Source: Pandoraea sp. ASV26
GTDB taxonomy: Bacteria; Pseudomonadota; Gammaproteobacteria; Burkholderiales; Burkholderiaceae
Assembly (NCBI RefSeq): GCF_016428915.1
Contig: NZ_JAELTP010000041.1
Location: forward strand, 1 to 45,600
Reading direction: 5' to 3'
Length of the DNA stretch: 45,600 bases
The notes below the pieces were generated by a model. The model was not told the DNA's origin, did not search any database, and saw only the letters and a list, made by a program, of their open reading frames with translations. The position numbers were made by a program, and so were the translations under genes. The first letter of the stretch is position 1, and each line of letters begins with the position of its first letter. Positions 24,724-33,300 of the stretch are shown here, in pieces.

Positions 24724-24742
24724 GGCAAGCCAAAGATGGGAA

Positions 24743-24757
24743 TGATAATGATTTGCA
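24743..24757 (-). promoter_or_regulatory. Fur box upstream of feoA
   Basis: TGATAATGATTTGCA matches the 7-1-7 Fur consensus TGATAATNATTATCA at 12 of 14 informative positions. It lies 19 bp upstream of the feoA ATG, at a position expected for repression by Fur-Fe2+. Confidence 0.75.
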
Positions 24758-24996
24758 GTATAAGTAGATGACAACGCGGCCCCAAGATTTGCTGACGACC
24801 TCGGTAGAGAAATTGTTGCCCTCGCCCCCCCTGGCTTCAGCCCTGCTGCGGGATTGAGCGCCGAAGCACCCGAAATCCTGCGTCGAAATGCCGCACCTCT
24901 CAATGCGCAACCATAGGCCGATAGCCCTTAAATTTGCGTTCTGCCCGTCGCAAAACACTGCGATGTCGGCAACTCCCCCAACTTCGTCCGTCTCGC

Positions 24997-25374
24997 ATGC
25001 TTCGTTCGCGGCATCGCCGTCTCCTCGCCTGGCTTGGCCTTTTCGCCATGGCCTTGGTGCTCATTGCACCAAGTGTCAGTCAATGGCGACAGGCCCAGCG
25101 CGCGTTGGTCGACGACGCGCTGGCGTCGGCGATATGCGTTGCGAGTCGCGCGCAGACACCCGCGCATGGCCATTCGCACGATCACGGGTTGTTGTCGCAG
25201 GCGTGCGGATATTGTTCGGTTGCCGCGCATCTTTCACCGACGCCGGGCATCGCCGGTCCAGTCCCCCCCCAGCGTGTTTTGCTGGCGCTCTCGCGCGTCG
25301 TTGCACAGTCAACGCCGCTCACGGAAGCGTTCCCGCCTTCTCCTCTACCAAGGGCCCCACCTCGTTTCGCCTGA
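24997..25374 (+). CDS. DUF2946-like small exported/membrane protein, copy 1
   Basis: 125 aa. An N-terminal hydrophobic helix (LLAWLGLFAMALVLIAPSVS) follows a basic start. It then has a His-rich stretch (AHGHSHDHG), the core motif ACGYCSVAAH and a C-terminal end with RAPPRFA. Two similar proteins occur at 27168 and 32817, all sharing WLGL, a VS-type turn, (A/S)xxxC and ACGYCS. The Cys pair plus histidines suggest metal binding; DUF2946 genes often neighbour copper or TonB-receptor genes. ATG 24997 was chosen over the longer frame since it starts right before the hydrophobic segment. Confidence 0.78.
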   Translation: MLRSRHRRLLAWLGLFAMALVLIAPSVSQWRQAQRALVDDALASAICVASRAQTPAHGHSHDHGLLSQACGYCSVAAHLSPTPGIAGPVPPQRVLLALSRVVAQSTPLTEAFPPSPLPRAPPRFA

Positions 25375-25418
25375 TCAACCGCTCCCACTTCCCGTCCCCC
25401 TTGGGCGCCGGGTGTTTT

Positions 25419-25428
25419 GGTTGTTTCT
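25419..25428. repeat. 10-bp direct repeat, left of the two-gene cassette
   Basis: GGTTGTTTCT lies 10 bp before the GIY-YIG-like start codon. The identical sequence occurs at 27039-27048, after the second gene. The pair brackets the cassette closely and could be a target duplication or a recombination remnant. Confidence 0.5.
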
Positions 25429-25438
25429 CGAAACGCGC

Positions 25439-26287
25439 ATGAATCCAACACCAAGCTCACTGTTACGGAGCCGGACACGCGCTCGCGCGTACGGTACCGC
25501 CGCGTTGTCGCCCCCCCACCGGACCCATGGCGAAGCCCCCGCCGGTGGCCTGTCCCAACTGCGAGACATCGGCTTTCGCCACGTCGGGTATTGGTCGCTG
25601 TGCGGCGATCAGCTGCATTTGGCGTTGCACGTTCGCACCGAGCATCGCAACGTGATGTACGCGTTCGTCGAAGGCGACAAAGTGCACTACGTTGCAAAGA
25701 CCGCCATGCCCCTGGAGGGACGCCTCTATCTTTACCGACGCGCGTCTCTCACGTCGGCGCGCGAGACACGTTGTCATGCGCAACTCATTGCACGACTGCG
25801 GCAAGTGCCCAGCATCGACATCTATGTCTTTACCGGGGAACCGCGGCCCCTGCATGGCGTGTTCGCGATCAATCTCATCGACGGATTGATGGACAGCATC
25901 GTTGGCACGCTGATGCCCGCATGGAATAGGGCTTCGTTTCAAGGCACCGACGAAGTGGCATACAACCCCTTGCCCGTCATTGCACTTGTTCTGCGACCGT
26001 CCTATCGAGACAACGGCTTCTTTAACATTCCGGCAGGCGACTTGAATCGCCATTTCGGTCCCAACCGGCAAAGAGTGGAAATCTGGCTGGGAGATAGCGC
26101 TGAGCCCTTGGAGTCGGTCGTCAATCGCACGTCCAACCTGAGCGGTGCTTGCCGATTTTATGGAGGCGCGAGGCTCAAGCGCTGGTTTCACGACATCCCG
26201 GCAGGAACGCACTTGCAACTCGAGATCCTCGCCCCCGATCGCCTGCGTCTGACGCTCGCCCCGGCATTCTCGGAGCCCCGACGATGA
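25439..26287 (+). CDS. GIY-YIG-like protein with possible B3/EcoRII-N-like C-terminal domain
   Basis: 282 aa. Residues 72-165 look like a GIY-YIG fold: VMYAFVEGDKVHYVAKT, with Tyr74 and Tyr84 in place of the GIY and YIG tyrosines, Arg95 in EGRLYLYR and a later LIDGLMDSIVGTLMPAWN, where nucleases usually carry a metal-binding Glu before the conserved P-WN end. I read Met151/Asp152 there and no clear Glu, so activity is doubtful. Residues 180-276 (GFFNIPAGDLNRHFG, VEIWLGDSAEPLESVVNRTS, DIPAGTHLQLEIL) resemble the B3-like DNA-binding domains of some restriction enzymes; this is inference. Start at ATG 25439. It overlaps the next gene as ATGA, so translation is coupled. Confidence 0.7.
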   Translation: MNPTPSSLLRSRTRARAYGTAALSPPHRTHGEAPAGGLSQLRDIGFRHVGYWSLCGDQLHLALHVRTEHRNVMYAFVEGDKVHYVAKTAMPLEGRLYLYRRASLTSARETRCHAQLIARLRQVPSIDIYVFTGEPRPLHGVFAINLIDGLMDSIVGTLMPAWNRASFQGTDEVAYNPLPVIALVLRPSYRDNGFFNIPAGDLNRHFGPNRQRVEIWLGDSAEPLESVVNRTSNLSGACRFYGGARLKRWFHDIPAGTHLQLEILAPDRLRLTLAPAFSEPRR

Positions 26288-27006
26288 CGCTACGCAACAT
26301 TGGGCATGAGTCGACTGCCGGTTCGCACGCTGGCGTGCAGTTATTAATTCCGCAACCGCTTCACGACGAGTTGTCGCTCGCGGCGAAGTGGATCGCCCAA
26401 CGCGAGGGCTTGTTGCAGGACATCGACTTGCGAGCCTCGGCACGCAAACGTGTCTTCGGGACATTCCAGTTGCTGTCGCTAGAACACTTTGAAGGATTGT
26501 TGGCGCTCGTGTCCGAGGCGGCTTACGCCCCGGCGTGCTCGATCTACAAGGCGCAGTTCGATGCCTTCACCCGAGGCGCCTGGTATCGGCGATGTGCCAC
26601 TGACGCTCAGGTCCTTGGTTTTCTGCGCGCAGAACAACGCCCACCGTCATTTGCAGCGATTTCGCGAGATCTCAGCGATAGCGGTCTTTGGGGCGACCGC
26701 GCGACGAAGTTGGCGGTTATGTCTTTTCAGACGAGCCTGTGTGACGTCAGCCATGGAGGGCGGCAGGAGGTGCTCTCTCGAATCAAGGCCGACCGGCTAG
26801 ACGACGCACATCTGCTGCCCAGTATTGCGAAACTCGTTCGTTCAGGCGCTTACCTCTCAATGCTTGCTTGCCGGGAAATTGTCGACAGCGGGAAAAACGA
26901 ACGTCAGATGATCCGTTTGCGCAACGCGTTCGATGCACTTTATCGCCCCGCCCCCAAGCGCCGGGCAAGGCGCGTACGACGGCACATTGCGGACGCGTTC
27001 GCGTGA
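26284..27006 (+). CDS. DUF6988-like protein
   Basis: 240-aa helical cytoplasmic protein. The segment AYAPACSIYKAQFDAFTRGA with WYRRCATDAQVLGFLR, and later SLCDVSHGGRQEV, match the pattern of DUF6988 (related to DUF5677-like helical proteins). No signal peptide or membrane span; the C-terminus is very basic (PKRRARRVRRHIADAF). Its ATG overlaps the stop of the GIY-YIG-like gene by four bases. No enzyme motif was recognised; a HEPN-like RNase or a partner/immunity role is conceivable. It is one of two genes placed between DUF2946 copies 1 and 2. Confidence 0.68.
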   Translation: MTLRNIGHESTAGSHAGVQLLIPQPLHDELSLAAKWIAQREGLLQDIDLRASARKRVFGTFQLLSLEHFEGLLALVSEAAYAPACSIYKAQFDAFTRGAWYRRCATDAQVLGFLRAEQRPPSFAAISRDLSDSGLWGDRATKLAVMSFQTSLCDVSHGGRQEVLSRIKADRLDDAHLLPSIAKLVRSGAYLSMLACREIVDSGKNERQMIRLRNAFDALYRPAPKRRARRVRRHIADAFA

Positions 27007-27038
27007 GCACTGACACAATGTCACGTTTGCGGGCGCTC

Positions 27039-27048
27039 GGTTGTTTCT
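27039..27048. repeat. 10-bp direct repeat, right of the two-gene cassette
   Basis: GGTTGTTTCT, identical to 25419-25428 and in the same orientation, begins 33 bp after the stop of the DUF6988-like gene. Confidence 0.5.
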
Positions 27049-27167
27049 ATTGGAAAACCGCACACATCTCGACGTACCGAGCGCGTAACGCGCCTAAGGC
27101 GCAAGTGATACGATCCGGGCAAAATTTCCGCTCTGGCCACGCCGGACGACAGAATTCGTCTTTCAAT

Positions 27168-27584
27168 ATGCTCACTCGCTCACGCAAACGCTTCAGCGCA
27201 TGGCTTGGCTTGACCGCCATGTGCCTTGCGCTTTGCGTGCCGGCCGTGAGCCAGTGGTTGTCGGCGCATCGCGCGAGCGCCTCCCAGATCGAAGCCACTT
27301 TGTGCTCTGTCGACGGTTTGACACGATCGCTGGCGCTGGCCGTGGCTTCGGATGCTTCGCACGCGGATCTTCACGCGGCTCAGACAACTGACCACGGCGG
27401 GCATGGTGATGCCTGCGGCTACTGCTCGCTGCTCGCGAACCATCCACCGCTCGTGATGCCGCCACAGGCGAGCAGCGTTTCGTTCGTCTGGATCGCCCGC
27501 GCAGGGCCCGCGGTCGTCGCACCCGCCCCCACCCTCACGCTCGCCTATATCCCGCCCGTCCGGGCACCGCCGTTCTTTTCCTGA
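27168..27584 (+). CDS. DUF2946-like small exported/membrane protein, copy 2
   Basis: 138 aa. It starts with a basic stretch and hydrophobic helix (FSAWLGLTAMCLALCVPAVS), then TLCSVDG, a His-rich segment (DHGGHG), the ACGYCSLLANH motif and the end RAPPFFS. The arrangement equals copy 1, and the whole length is kept, so the copies are not truncated by the intervening cassette. It is 76 bp before the TonB-receptor gene and probably cotranscribed with it. A role in metal (copper or iron complex) handling is inferred from the His/Cys content and context. Confidence 0.78.
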   Translation: MLTRSRKRFSAWLGLTAMCLALCVPAVSQWLSAHRASASQIEATLCSVDGLTRSLALAVASDASHADLHAAQTTDHGGHGDACGYCSLLANHPPLVMPPQASSVSFVWIARAGPAVVAPAPTLTLAYIPPVRAPPFFS

Positions 27585-27660
27585 TGCCATCGCGTCCGGC
27601 AAGCCATTGCGTTGCAATGGCCCGCCGGTATTCATTTGCCCATCGCAGTCAGGAAACCTC

Positions 27661-29973
27661 ATGCTTAACCTTTTCGCGCGCAAGACACCGCTGGCGCTCG
27701 CGCTGGCCGCCATGCTGCCGGCCTTCGCTCAAGCCGCAGATAACAATGATCCGGCAACGACCGCTTCGACGGTCGAACTCGCCCCGACCTCCGTGACGGC
27801 TTCCTCCGAGCGCCTGCCCAGGCGCGTGCTCGATCCGAATCTGCCGTCCTCCAGCGCGACCGTCACCGCAAATCAGTTGCAGTACCAGAACGTCGAGACG
27901 ACCGAGGACGCTCTGCGTTATGTTCCCGGCATGGCCGTGCGGCGCCGTTTCATCGGCGATCTGAATTCGACCATCGCAGTGCGGGGCACGAGCAACGCGC
28001 AAACGGCTCGCGGCCTTGTCTACGCCGACGGCTTGCTCCTGAGCAATTTCCTTGGCAACACATGGACATTCGCGCCGCGCTGGTCAATGGTGTTCCCGGA
28101 AGAAATCGATCAAGTCGATGTCATCTACGGACCGTTCTCCGCGCTGTATCCGGGCAACTCGATCGGTGCGACGGTGCTCATCACGACCCGCATGCCTGAC
28201 AAGTTCGTGACAGACGCAAAGGTCCAGGGCTTCACGCAACACTTCGATCTGTTCGGCGTGAATCGCAGCTTCAACGGCAGTAACGTCAGCGCGAGCGTTG
28301 GCGACAAGTTCGGCGACCTTTCGCTGCTCGTTGGTGTCGACCACATGGAGAACACGGGGCAACCGCTCCAGTTCTATACGGCCTCACAATCGACGACCCC
28401 CGCCAAAGCGAGCGATACGGTCGTGAGCGGCGCGTACAACTATCGCGACCAGAACGGCGCACCGGGCGTTGTGATGGGGGTGAACGGGGAAGGCATCGAG
28501 CGTGTCACGCAAGATCAGCTCAAGCTCAAGGCCACCTACGATTTCACACCGACGCTGCAAGGCGGCTTCAGCTTCGGCTATTGGCATCAGAACTACAACA
28601 GTCAGACCAGCACGTTCCTGCGGGATGCGAATGGCAACCCCGTCTACTCGGGCACGGTCAACATCAATGGCTACCAGTACGTCATTCCGGCATCGGCATT
28701 CGCGCCGAGCCAGGGCGTGAGCGAGAACCTGCTTTACGGCCTCTCGCTCAAGACCCGCAACAAGACCGGCTGGAACTGGGAAGCGATCGCCTCGTATTTC
28801 GACATCTCCCAGAGCGAGGCCCGCACCGCCAGTTCCGGGGCGCCGGGCAACGGCCCGGGCACCGTGACCTATGGCGACGGCACGGGCTGGAAGTCGATCG
28901 ATCTGCGCAACACCTATACACCCGCGCAACAGGGCGCCGGCGCGCACTGGCTGGCGTTCGGCTATCACTTCGACACCTATTTCCTCGATAACCGCACATT
29001 CAATACGGCGGCGTGGGTCGACGGTAACGGCACGTCGCTTGCCAACGCGTTCGGCGGTAACACGCTGACGCAGGCGCTCTACGCCCAGGACACCTGGCAG
29101 TTCCTTCCTCGCTGGAAACTCACAACCGGCCTGCGCTACGAGGACTGGCGCGCCTATTCGGGGGCACGCACGCTAGGTGGTGTGACAGTGCCCTATGCAG
29201 GATCGTCGGATAGCCACTTCTCACCCAAGCTCTCGCTCGCGTTCGCGGCCACGCAGGACCTGACGCTACGTGCTTCCATTGCGCGGGCCTATCGCTTCCC
29301 GACTGTGTCCGAGCTGTTTCAGGGGTCGATTACCGGCACGAACATCGTCAACAACAACCCGGGACTGCGCCCCGAAGACGATATTGCGAAAGAGTTGAGC
29401 GCCGAGTGGCAACTGGAGACAGGCAAAGTCCGGGTCTCTCTGTTCCAGGACGACGTGAAGAACACGATCTTCAGCCAGACGAACACGACCGTCTTCCCCA
29501 ACGTCACGAACTTCCAGAACATCGACAAGGTGCGCTCGCGCGGTATCGATACCGCCTTCGACGGCCAGGATGTGGTCTTCCAGGGGCTCGATATCGCGGC
29601 GGGTGTGACGTACACGCAGTCGAAGATCATGGCCAATGCGAACAATCCGGCATCGGTCGGCAAGTACTTTTACCGAATTCCGCTATGGCGCGCGAATCTG
29701 GCGGCGACCTACCGTTTCGACGCAAAGACCGCCGTCACCGGTGCGATTCGGTACTCGGGACGCCAGTACAACACGCTGACCAACACCGATAACAATCCGA
29801 ATACCTTTGGTGGCACCAGTACATACACCGTCGTCGATGCGAAGTTCACCTACAAGCCGACCGCACGCACCCAGATCGGCATCGGCGTGGACAACCTCTT
29901 CGACACACGCTACTTCGTCTATCACCCGTACGCTGGCCGCACCTTCTTCATCGAAGGCAAGTTCGCGATCTGA
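27661..29973 (+). CDS. TonB-dependent outer-membrane receptor 1
   Basis: 770-aa 22-stranded barrel receptor. It has signal peptide KTPLALALAAMLPAFAQA, a TonB-box-like stretch near VELAPTSVTASSERL, a plug domain (residues 55-165: TEDALRYVPGMAVRRRF, VDVIYGPFSALYPGNSIGAT) and a barrel ending GRTFFIEGKFAI. ATG 27661 is fixed by AGGAAACCTC. It imports an unidentified metal complex or other scarce ligand with energy from TonB-ExbBD. DUF2946 copy 2 lies immediately upstream, suggesting a copper- or iron-related ligand. It is not obviously a classic siderophore receptor. Confidence 0.93.
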   Translation: MLNLFARKTPLALALAAMLPAFAQAADNNDPATTASTVELAPTSVTASSERLPRRVLDPNLPSSSATVTANQLQYQNVETTEDALRYVPGMAVRRRFIGDLNSTIAVRGTSNAQTARGLVYADGLLLSNFLGNTWTFAPRWSMVFPEEIDQVDVIYGPFSALYPGNSIGATVLITTRMPDKFVTDAKVQGFTQHFDLFGVNRSFNGSNVSASVGDKFGDLSLLVGVDHMENTGQPLQFYTASQSTTPAKASDTVVSGAYNYRDQNGAPGVVMGVNGEGIERVTQDQLKLKATYDFTPTLQGGFSFGYWHQNYNSQTSTFLRDANGNPVYSGTVNINGYQYVIPASAFAPSQGVSENLLYGLSLKTRNKTGWNWEAIASYFDISQSEARTASSGAPGNGPGTVTYGDGTGWKSIDLRNTYTPAQQGAGAHWLAFGYHFDTYFLDNRTFNTAAWVDGNGTSLANAFGGNTLTQALYAQDTWQFLPRWKLTTGLRYEDWRAYSGARTLGGVTVPYAGSSDSHFSPKLSLAFAATQDLTLRASIARAYRFPTVSELFQGSITGTNIVNNNPGLRPEDDIAKELSAEWQLETGKVRVSLFQDDVKNTIFSQTNTTVFPNVTNFQNIDKVRSRGIDTAFDGQDVVFQGLDIAAGVTYTQSKIMANANNPASVGKYFYRIPLWRANLAATYRFDAKTAVTGAIRYSGRQYNTLTNTDNNPNTFGGTSTYTVVDAKFTYKPTARTQIGIGVDNLFDTRYFVYHPYAGRTFFIEGKFAI

Positions 29974-30277
29974 CGCCCGGAGCGAGGAGATTAAGAAGTA
30001 CGGAAATATCACAAACGCCGGCCGTTCGCATTCACGACGCAAACAATGCGACGTGCCGCGCCATTGAATGCAGAAATTCGGTCTGCCGCAGGTGACATGA
30101 CGGAAAAATCGAAGTGGTCGCTTACGTTTAAAGGCTTTGAATTCCGTGATCTATCCGTGATAGCGCTGCTTTTGATGCCGAAATAATATGCATAGGTATG
30201 CGACAAATTGCCGCCTTTTTGGCATGACCTGCTCCCAGTAGCCTCTGGGGTTCGATGCAAAGTACCCCGGGGACTCA
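29974..30277. other. Intergenic region before receptor 2
   Basis: 304 bp with no gene seen. It holds an 8-bp direct repeat, TCCGTGAT, at 30143-30150 and 30154-30161 (11-bp pitch), the second copy embedded in the dyad CTATC-CGT-GATAG (30151-30163). An AT-rich stretch around 30180-30195 could be the promoter of receptor 2. No riboswitch was recognised. Confidence 0.45.
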
Positions 30278-32446
30278 GTGAAAAAAACTAGAACACACGC
30301 ATGCGCGGCGCGTATTGCCGTGAAGTCAACCATGGCGTGCTCGCTAGCCGTCGGTCACGTCAACGCAGCCTTGGCTGCCGAAGCAGTTCAGCTCACGCCG
30401 ACAGAAGTCAGCGCGTCGCGTGATAACGGCTATGTCGTGGAATCAAGCAGCGCGGCGACGCGCACCGATACGCCCATCGAGAACATTCCGCAATCGATCA
30501 TCACGGTGCCTCGCGCGATGATCGACGATCAGGGATCCAAAACGGTCTCGGATGCGCTGCGCAACGTCAGCAACGTGAACGCCATCGATTCGCGTGACGC
30601 CAACAACACGGTGTTCAATATTCGTGGATTTCATTCCGGCACGGTGGTCGACGGCGTCGCGATGAAAGGCAACTTTACGGATCAGGAAAGCCTTGTCAAT
30701 GTGGACCGCATCGATGTCATCAAAGGTCCGGCGGGCGCGCTTTTTGGCGCTCAGGGCGTGGGTGCCTACGACACGGCCGGAGGCACCATCGCGATCACCA
30801 CGCTTGAGCCGACAACACTCGAGACGGTGCGAAAGGTCGGCTTCAAGGCAGGCTCCTACGGCGAAAAGGGCATCGACTTCGACATCAACCAGCCCTTGAA
30901 CGCCGCATGGGCGTTCCGGGTTACGGGAGAGGCCTCGAACAGCGACAGCGAAACGGATCGCGTCTTCTTCAGGAAGCGCGCGTTGTTCCCGAGCCTGTCC
31001 TGGACGCCGAACGCCGATACCAAAATCGTGCTCAGAGCCCGCTATCTCGATACCACCACGCTCGACTACAGCGGGTTGCCGGTGAACGGCACGCTGAACA
31101 CGTCGATCTTCACGCTGCCAAGGCAGACCAATATTGCGGCCGCCGGACAACCGAATACGACCAACACTTCGAAGGGGGTCAATTTGCAATGGACTCAACG
31201 ACTGACGGATGTCTGGAGCTTCTCACTGTTGAGCGCCTATAACGAAGTGCGGCTCGATCAGCGAGGAACCTGGTTGGTCGACTCGGAAAGCTCGATGGGC
31301 TGTGGCGACTTCGGGAGTGCAACGCCGTACAACAACATAATGTGCGGCGTGCGGATGTGGACGCGCCTGAAAACCACCACGCTCTCGCCGAGCCTGACCG
31401 GCAAGTTCACGACCGGCGCATTCAAGCACACACTGAACGTCGGGGTGGACTACGAGTACACGCGTGACGACGAATTCATGGTCTATTCGAATGGGCTCGG
31501 CCCTGTCTCGTATGACAACGTGAACCTGACCCATCCGGTGTATCCGGCCTGGACGGAGCCTGTCGCACCGGCGACGCCGGATCAGCAAAACCGCTATATC
31601 TCGACGGTCGCCTATTTGCAGGACCAGATCGACGTCGGACGCTGGCATTTCCTGGGTGGCGTTCGCTACTCCGACATCAGGATCACCGACAACAACTATG
31701 CTTATGGGATCTACAACGTCAGCAGCAATTCCAAGGTCTCGCCGCGCATTGGCGCTGTCTACGAAATCACGCCGAAAATATCGGCTTTCGCAGGTTACGG
31801 CGAAGGCATCAGAGTGCCGGCGTTCTATCTGTTCGCTTCACCACCAAAACCGGAGGAGTACAACCAGAAGGAAATTGGCCTGCGTCTTAAAGACCTTGCC
31901 GGGATCACAGCAACGGTGGCCCTGTTCGACCTGAATCGCAAGAACGTTGCCGTGGCGGATCCGGCCAACGCGGGCTATTACATTCAGGCAGGCAAGCAGC
32001 GCTCGCGAGGCATTGATGTCGACGTGCGTTGGCAGGCTACGCCGTCGTGGACCTGGATTGCCGCGTACGCTCAGCAGACCGCCAAAATTGTGGACGATGG
32101 CAACGCCGCATTGGTCGACAAGCAGTTGTTCAACGTGCCGAAGCAAACGCTTCGACTGGCTACGCGTTACGACATTCGTACGGGGGTACTCGCCGGTCTC
32201 GGGCTGGGTCTCGGCATGACATTCAACTCGGCGCTCCCGGGCAACTCGACCAACACGTTCTTCACGCCGGCAACCACCGTATGGGACGCGCAAGCGTCCT
32301 ACACCCTCGGAAGGGCGCGGTACGGGCTGAATATCTTCAATCTGACGAACAAGAAGTACTTCGTCCCCTCCACCTACTTCCTCGGCGGTCAGGTCATTGC
32401 GGCGCTGCCGCGAACGGTGACGGTCACAGCAGCGTTCTCGTTCTGA
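30278..32446 (+). CDS. TonB-dependent siderophore receptor 2
   Basis: 722-aa receptor of the FhuA/FpvA-type siderophore group. After an export signal (SLAVGHVNAALAAEA) comes TPTEVSASRDNGYV, and the plug opens with PIENIPQSIITVPRAMIDDQ, diagnostic of TonB-siderophore receptors, followed by NIRGFHSGTVVDGVAM and VDRIDVIKGPAGALFG. The barrel closes with VTVTAAFSF, ending in Phe. Start is a GTG at 30278, preceded by CCGGGGACTCA. There is no signalling (STN) domain, so a linked ECF sigma factor is not expected and none is seen. Substrate is unknown. Confidence 0.93.
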   Translation: MKKTRTHACAARIAVKSTMACSLAVGHVNAALAAEAVQLTPTEVSASRDNGYVVESSSAATRTDTPIENIPQSIITVPRAMIDDQGSKTVSDALRNVSNVNAIDSRDANNTVFNIRGFHSGTVVDGVAMKGNFTDQESLVNVDRIDVIKGPAGALFGAQGVGAYDTAGGTIAITTLEPTTLETVRKVGFKAGSYGEKGIDFDINQPLNAAWAFRVTGEASNSDSETDRVFFRKRALFPSLSWTPNADTKIVLRARYLDTTTLDYSGLPVNGTLNTSIFTLPRQTNIAAAGQPNTTNTSKGVNLQWTQRLTDVWSFSLLSAYNEVRLDQRGTWLVDSESSMGCGDFGSATPYNNIMCGVRMWTRLKTTTLSPSLTGKFTTGAFKHTLNVGVDYEYTRDDEFMVYSNGLGPVSYDNVNLTHPVYPAWTEPVAPATPDQQNRYISTVAYLQDQIDVGRWHFLGGVRYSDIRITDNNYAYGIYNVSSNSKVSPRIGAVYEITPKISAFAGYGEGIRVPAFYLFASPPKPEEYNQKEIGLRLKDLAGITATVALFDLNRKNVAVADPANAGYYIQAGKQRSRGIDVDVRWQATPSWTWIAAYAQQTAKIVDDGNAALVDKQLFNVPKQTLRLATRYDIRTGVLAGLGLGLGMTFNSALPGNSTNTFFTPATTVWDAQASYTLGRARYGLNIFNLTNKKYFVPSTYFLGGQVIAALPRTVTVTAAFSF

Positions 32447-32816
32447 GATCCGGTAAGCCGCCGGAGCGACCTCGTGCGTCAATCGGAGGTCTTCCGGCGC
32501 GTCGAGGCTGAAAGCACGCGCCCGTCCCCCTGCTGTTTGAACGTGCAAAACGCGCTTCGCCGACGTTCGGGATCTTTGCCGACATTCACGTCGATCACGC
32601 GGTTAGCGCCTATTCTTTTACAAGCGATTACAGCCGTAACATCGAAGACGGCGAGCGGCTGCACGCCAGTCGCCCGCCACCGCACGTGACAAGCATTTTT
32701 CGTCTTGAAATCGAGCGTTCGCTGGCGTAATCGATGCGCGTTGCGATGATGCGACGAAGCGCTATATGAGCGCAACGACCGGTGCTAGACTTTTTGCCGC
32801 TCGCACACAGATCACC
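32447..32816. other. Intergenic region after receptor 2
   Basis: 370 bp without a recognisable gene. Close to the receptor stop lies the hairpin at 32461-32497. The remainder is mixed sequence with ctattcttttac and gctagactttttg, possible promoter stretches for the next DUF2946 gene. Confidence 0.45.
32461..32497 (+). terminator. Terminator-like hairpin after receptor 2
   Basis: CCGGA...GACCTC pairs with GAGGTC...TCCGG around a 12-nt loop, with one small internal asymmetry. There is no clear T-run after it, so it may be a weak or factor-dependent terminator. Confidence 0.45.
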
Positions 32817-33206
32817 ATGACACAGCGCAACCAAAAGCGACTCACGGTTTGGCTTGGCCTCATCGCCGTGTGGCTACTTGTCGTCGCGCCTCTGGTCAGT
32901 CACTTTCTGGTGGCCACGCGCGCGAGTGCCACGACCGATATTCTTTGCTCGGCGACGTTGCAACCGGAGAATCGCGACTACGGCAATGTCGATGGCAACC
33001 CGCAGCATCCCTCCGCACCTCACAGCGACGCATGCGGCTATTGCAGCGTGCTCGAGCATCACGGCATCGCCCCGGGTGCGCCGCTCGTCACGATCTATCT
33101 CTCCTGTGTCGTGGTGGCGTTCTCGGTCGTCACGCTCGTGCTCGGCTTTACGCCGGTCGGCGCGTTTCCTGCCGCGCGGCCACGCGCCCCTCCTTTGACG
33201 CTCTGA
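32817..33206 (+). CDS. DUF2946-like small exported/membrane protein, copy 3
   Basis: 129 aa. Basic start, hydrophobic helix (LTVWLGLIAVWLLVVAPLVS), ILCSATLQ, His-containing stretch and DACGYCSVLEHHG, then a second hydrophobic segment (IYLSCVVVAFSVVTLVLGFT) and terminal RAPPLTL. It is the third copy in 8 kb, and the second hydrophobic segment is clearer than in the others. It precedes an outer-membrane protein with CATCGC and a TlpA-type thioredoxin by 94 bp; the trio probably forms one unit for periplasmic metal or thiol handling. Confidence 0.78.
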   Translation: MTQRNQKRLTVWLGLIAVWLLVVAPLVSHFLVATRASATTDILCSATLQPENRDYGNVDGNPQHPSAPHSDACGYCSVLEHHGIAPGAPLVTIYLSCVVVAFSVVTLVLGFTPVGAFPAARPRAPPLTL

Positions 33207-33300
33207 ACCTGACAACACACACACCCGTGGCATCCGATGTCACGGGGGCTCCGCCATGGGGCCGTCTACTCAGAACATTCAGAACACTCAGAGGGAAGCC

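Noticed and set aside
29974-30277. Cobalamin or other riboswitch before receptor 2
   Set aside because: No recognisable conserved riboswitch boxes were found.
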